Source: an uncultured Anaerolineae bacterium
GTDB taxonomy: Bacteria; Chloroflexota; Anaerolineae; Anaerolineales; Villigracilaceae
Reading direction: 5' to 3'
Assembly (NCBI GenBank): GCA_903854805.1
Contig: CAINXK010000243.1
Location: 1 to 7,822, forward strand
DNA: 7,822 nt
The notes under the pieces were generated by a model that worked only from the letters and a program-made list of their open reading frames with translations, had not been told where the DNA came from and ran no database searches. Position numbers and translations under genes: made by a program. Shown piece by piece: positions 5,137-7,822 of the stretch; the stretch's first letter is position 1, and each line of letters starts with the position of its first letter.

Positions 5137-7392
5137 TTATTTGCTTGATTTCACTTCCAGTTTAACCTTTATGAGCTGGCTTGAGCTGCCCCCAACCAAT
5201 AAATCGAACATCCCCGGCTCGACGAATATTTGCATTTTTTCGTCTAAAAACTCCAATTGCGGCCTGCCAATTTGGAATGTTATCGTTCGTGTCTCGCCTG
5301 GCTGCAAGCTGATGCGCTGAAAACCTTTTAGTAATTTTATCGGCCGGGTGACCCGGCTGCTGAGTAGATCGTGAATATACAACTGCACCACCTCATCACC
5401 AGGGCGGTCGCCAGTATTTGTCACGTCCACGCTCAGGTTGGTGCTTTCATCTGGCGTAATCGTTGTGGTGCGAAGCTGCAGATTTGCATAAGCAAAGCTG
5501 GTGTAGCTCAGGCCGTGTCCGAAGGGGAAGAGCGGTTCCTTGCTGGTGAAAAGGTAGCCGCGCCGCGCAGATGGTTTGTGATAATAATAGGCTGGAATTT
5601 GCCCGATCGAGCGGGGGATGGTGATCGGCAGCTTGCCACCCGGGTTTATATCCCCAAAAATCACTTTTGCTACTGCGGTTCCGGTGGCCTGCCCAAGATA
5701 CCAACCTTCCAAAATGGCGGGGATGTTTTCTGCCGCGAAATTGATCGTCGCGGGACGTCCATGCAGCAGTAGCAGGATGACTGGTTTGCCCGTATTGTGG
5801 ATGGCACGCATCAACTCATCCTGGCGTCCGGGGAGGTTAAGATTGTCACGGTCGCCGAGGTGGTTTTCAGCCCAACCCTCGCGGCAGGTTTGTTCATTGT
5901 CACCCAATACCAGTAAAACTAGATCGGCTTTTTGGGCGGCGGCGATCGCCCCAGCCATGAGCTGATCATCTTTTTCCGGATCCGGCGGGACGACAGCATC
6001 TTCCCACCACATGCGCGGCCCGGATGTTGATTGAGTAATTCCGCAACCCTGGGCATACAATACTTCGAAATCACTCCCAGCATACTGGCGAATACCTTCC
6101 AGCACAGACACTCCACATCCGGGGTTGCCACTGTAACCACCCAGGCGCATTTCGGCCGCATTCGGACCTATTACTGCCAGCGAGTGTAGGCGGGTTTTAT
6201 CAAGGGGTAAGAGTTTCTGGTCATTTTTTAGCAGAATGATACTTTTTTGAGCAGCTTCAAGCGCCACGGCTTTGTGTTCGTCGCAGTTGGTAATGCGGAC
6301 TGTCTCACTGACATCCACGTACGGATTTTCAAATAAGCCCAATTCAAATTTAACTTTGAGCACACGGCCAACGGCCCCATCCAGGGTTGCCATGTTCAAT
6401 TGACCGCTTTCCACAGCCTTGGCAAGATGTTTGAAACACCTGCCGAGCTCCATATCAACACCGCTCGAAAAGGCCTGGAGAGCCGCATCAGATTCGTCGC
6501 TAGCGACTGAATGCAGACGGTACAAATCATCAACACCCCAGCCATCCGAAATCACGAATCCGTCAAAGCCCCATTCGCCCCGTAATATGTCTTTGAGAAG
6601 CCAGGTGTTGATGTGGGAAGGAATGCCGTTTATTTCATTATAAGACGCCATCACCGAGCCAATCCCGGCCTCTTGAACAACAGCCTTGAATGGCGCCAGG
6701 AATTCTTCGCGCAGGATTCGTTCGGCATAATTGGCCGGGGCTGCGTTTGTGCCGCCTTCAGGTTGGCCATGAGCGGCAAAATGTTTGGCGGTGGCCAGCA
6801 CGTGCACCGCATCGCCAGAAAAATGCTGGCCTTGCAGACCATGTACCGCTGCCACACCCAGGCAGGAAACGAGATATGGGTCCTCGCCATAGGTTTCTTC
6901 TGTGCGCCCCCAGCGGGGGTCTCGTGCCAGGTCTAGCACTGGTGAAAGGGCATAGTGATTGCCACGCGCACGCATCTCTCGTGCAACGACGCGAAAAACG
7001 CGTTCGTGTAAATCAGGATCCCAGGCACTCGCCAATCCAAGCGCCTGTGGAAAGCTGGTGGCCTCGTGGGCCATAAAACCATGCAGTCCTTCACCAATTC
7101 CAAGAGCCGGTATGCCCAGGCGGGTTTCTTCAACCAAAAATTTTTGAATGGAATTTAGATATTCCGCGGTTTGGCAGGCGTTGCGCAGGTTGTGGTGGCT
7201 GTTCAGATAAGAAATGCCATGCGCAAAATGCTTGCGCACAAACTCTATAGAGAAACGGCCATCTTCTTCGTCCAGCCCAAATGGGCCAATCAATTGGGCT
7301 GTTTTTTCTTCAAGTGTCATGCGAGCGAGTAGATCGGTGATACGTTCTTCAATCGGAAGGGTGGAGATACGGTAAACCGGGATCGATGTCAT
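5137..7392 (-). CDS. Glycoside hydrolase family 3 beta-glycosidase (beta-glucosidase/xylosidase type), cytoplasmic
   Basis: 751 residues, the usual size for three-domain GH3 enzymes. The (beta/alpha)8 barrel (about 15-355) shows EGLHGF (101-106), DPRWGRTEETYGEDP (158-172), KHF (203-205) and GFVISDGWG, where D283 is the expected catalytic nucleophile. The alpha/beta sandwich (about 380-600) begins SIILLKNDQKLLPL and includes GDNEQTCREGWAENHLGDRD; by comparison with BglX-type enzymes E505 is my candidate acid/base. PFGHGLSYTSF (623-633) leads into the C-terminal fibronectin-III-like domain (about 645-740). It releases non-reducing-end beta-linked sugars from oligosaccharides. There is no signal peptide (MTSIPVYRISTLPIEERI is polar), so it probably acts inside the cell on imported oligosaccharides. 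No transporter or regulator for sugars is visible nearby. The Shine-Dalgarno sequence is weak (AGAAAG about 10 bases before ATG). Confidence 0.95.
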   Translation of the reverse strand: MTSIPVYRISTLPIEERITDLLARMTLEEKTAQLIGPFGLDEEDGRFSIEFVRKHFAHGISYLNSHHNLRNACQTAEYLNSIQKFLVEETRLGIPALGIGEGLHGFMAHEATSFPQALGLASAWDPDLHERVFRVVAREMRARGNHYALSPVLDLARDPRWGRTEETYGEDPYLVSCLGVAAVHGLQGQHFSGDAVHVLATAKHFAAHGQPEGGTNAAPANYAERILREEFLAPFKAVVQEAGIGSVMASYNEINGIPSHINTWLLKDILRGEWGFDGFVISDGWGVDDLYRLHSVASDESDAALQAFSSGVDMELGRCFKHLAKAVESGQLNMATLDGAVGRVLKVKFELGLFENPYVDVSETVRITNCDEHKAVALEAAQKSIILLKNDQKLLPLDKTRLHSLAVIGPNAAEMRLGGYSGNPGCGVSVLEGIRQYAGSDFEVLYAQGCGITQSTSGPRMWWEDAVVPPDPEKDDQLMAGAIAAAQKADLVLLVLGDNEQTCREGWAENHLGDRDNLNLPGRQDELMRAIHNTGKPVILLLLHGRPATINFAAENIPAILEGWYLGQATGTAVAKVIFGDINPGGKLPITIPRSIGQIPAYYYHKPSARRGYLFTSKEPLFPFGHGLSYTSFAYANLQLRTTTITPDESTNLSVDVTNTGDRPGDEVVQLYIHDLLSSRVTRPIKLLKGFQRISLQPGETRTITFQIGRPQLEFLDEKMQIFVEPGMFDLLVGGSSSQLIKVKLEVKSSK

Positions 7393-7679
7393 TGGATGCG
7401 CTTTCTATGGGTTAATATGCTTAAATTTATTGTCAAAAAAAACCTTGCCGGGGATGCTGGTCAATCGAAGGAAGACCCCAACGATGGGAGCATTTATTAT
7501 GTTTCTGGAGTTTAAATGTGGCTCAGTTTAACCTCCACTTGTTAGGAAACCAGGCTTTCAAAATAACGGTAGAACAAGCAGATTCTATAATTAAACCAGC
7601 CCAGAGCGTGGTCATGCCCTGGGCGAGGTTGGTAAAAATTCAACAAGGTCTGATGTTGTGAAGGCAGACATTCAGGTGC
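7393..7679. other. Intergenic region between GH3 and the DJ-1/PfpI gene
   Basis: About 290 bases without a convincing gene. It must hold the GH3 promoter (- strand): a TTGACA is present (7436-7431), but the nearest -10-like TATTAA is only 13 bases away, so I do not call a promoter. An ATGCT/AGCAT inverted repeat encloses about 30 bases around 7453-7494. The probable terminator of the DJ-1/PfpI gene is at 7599-7624. Only frames of about 15 codons are open elsewhere. Confidence 0.5.
7599..7624 (-). terminator. Probable terminator of the DJ-1/PfpI gene
   Basis: On the - strand GCCCAGGGC and GCTCTGGGC form a 9-bp GC-rich stem with one G-U wobble and an 8-base loop, 55 bases after the stop codon, followed by TGGTTTAATTATAG. 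The wobble pairs only on the - strand transcript (it is an A-C mismatch on +), which supports the direction. Confidence 0.55.
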
Positions 7680-7822
7680 TTATTCGACCAATAATGCGAC
7701 CAATTCCCTGCAGAAGGCTGGGATGTCAGCTACAACTCTGCCCCAAACCTGGTTACCGTCACGAAAAGCCGCTTCGTCCACCCAGGTTGCACCTGCGTTA
7801 ACCAGATCATCTTTGATCCCTA
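7680..7822 (-). CDS. DJ-1/PfpI family protein, C-terminal 46 residues only
   Basis: Reading leftward from the right edge, an open frame gives GIKDDLVNAGATWVDEAAFR, then DGNQVWGRVVADIPAFCREL and VALLVE before TAA. The pattern (S/G)IKDDLxNAGAxWVDE...DGNxxxxRxxxDxPAFCRxL is the C-terminal signature of PfpI/DJ-1 (ThiJ) proteins, a family that includes cysteine-dependent proteases, glyoxalases and stress chaperones. The catalytic nucleophile-elbow cysteine lies upstream, outside the window, so activity cannot be judged. At the usual TSR-like position in the tail this copy has WGR. Confidence 0.82.
   Translation of the reverse strand, partial: GIKDDLVNAGATWVDEAAFRDGNQVWGRVVADIPAFCRELVALLVE

Noticed and set aside
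5371..6936. Several + strand frames of about 75-133 codons opposite the GH3 gene
   Set aside because: All are shadows of the GH3 frame; their translations have no recognisable domain and no spaced ribosome binding sites.
7408..7436. TTGACA as the -35 box of a GH3 promoter
   Set aside because: No acceptable -10 lies 16-18 bases downstream; the nearest TATTAA is only 13 bases away.
1..7822. tRNA or rRNA genes, CRISPR arrays, insertion sequences or attachment sites
   Set aside because: No cloverleaf ends, spaced direct repeats, transposase motifs or flanking terminal repeats were seen.

Overview
The window looks like bacterial chromosome from an anaerobic or facultative heterotroph, most likely of the Anaerolineae/Chloroflexota type. 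That assignment rests on remembered family resemblance (the second ArsR, the tungsten-maturase-like radical SAM protein, the cytoplasmic GH3 enzyme) and is an inference. There is no rRNA, tRNA, CRISPR array or recognisable insertion sequence. Genes are tightly packed on both strands, with hairpins at most convergent gene ends.

Left edge (1-840, + strand): the 3' end of a TauE/SafE (UreH-type) membrane transporter overlaps a 60-residue cysteine-rich protein that resembles the N-terminal metal-binding domain of FixI/CcoI copper ATPases. A long hairpin follows. This looks like a small copper or soft-metal trafficking unit.

Centre (973-5136): two divergent ArsR-headed units. On the - strand, arsR1 is followed by a 481-codon gene for an arsenite methyltransferase (ArsM) fused behind a second, different SAM-methyltransferase domain, with a cysteine-rich stretch between and around the two. 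On the + strand, a second ArsR with a CVC sensor motif overlaps by ATGA a radical SAM protein resembling the tungsten-cofactor oxidoreductase maturase family, followed by a small CxxC thioredoxin-like protein. A perfect 19-bp hairpin closes that unit. The 320-bp divergent region holds two palindromes, each spanning 22 bp and sharing the same outer five base pairs, one in front of each arsR. They are probably the ArsR operators. The simplest reading is that trivalent arsenic, antimony or a similar thiophilic ion derepresses both arms. One arm methylates arsenic. The job of the other arm is not explained by known arsenic pathways and is the most interesting part of the window.

Right side (5137-7822, - strand): a complete 751-residue GH3 beta-glycosidase without a visible signal peptide, then about 290 bp without a convincing gene that contains a probable terminator, then the C-terminal 46 residues of a DJ-1/PfpI family protein running off the window edge. 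These look like ordinary metabolic genes bordering the metal-response block.
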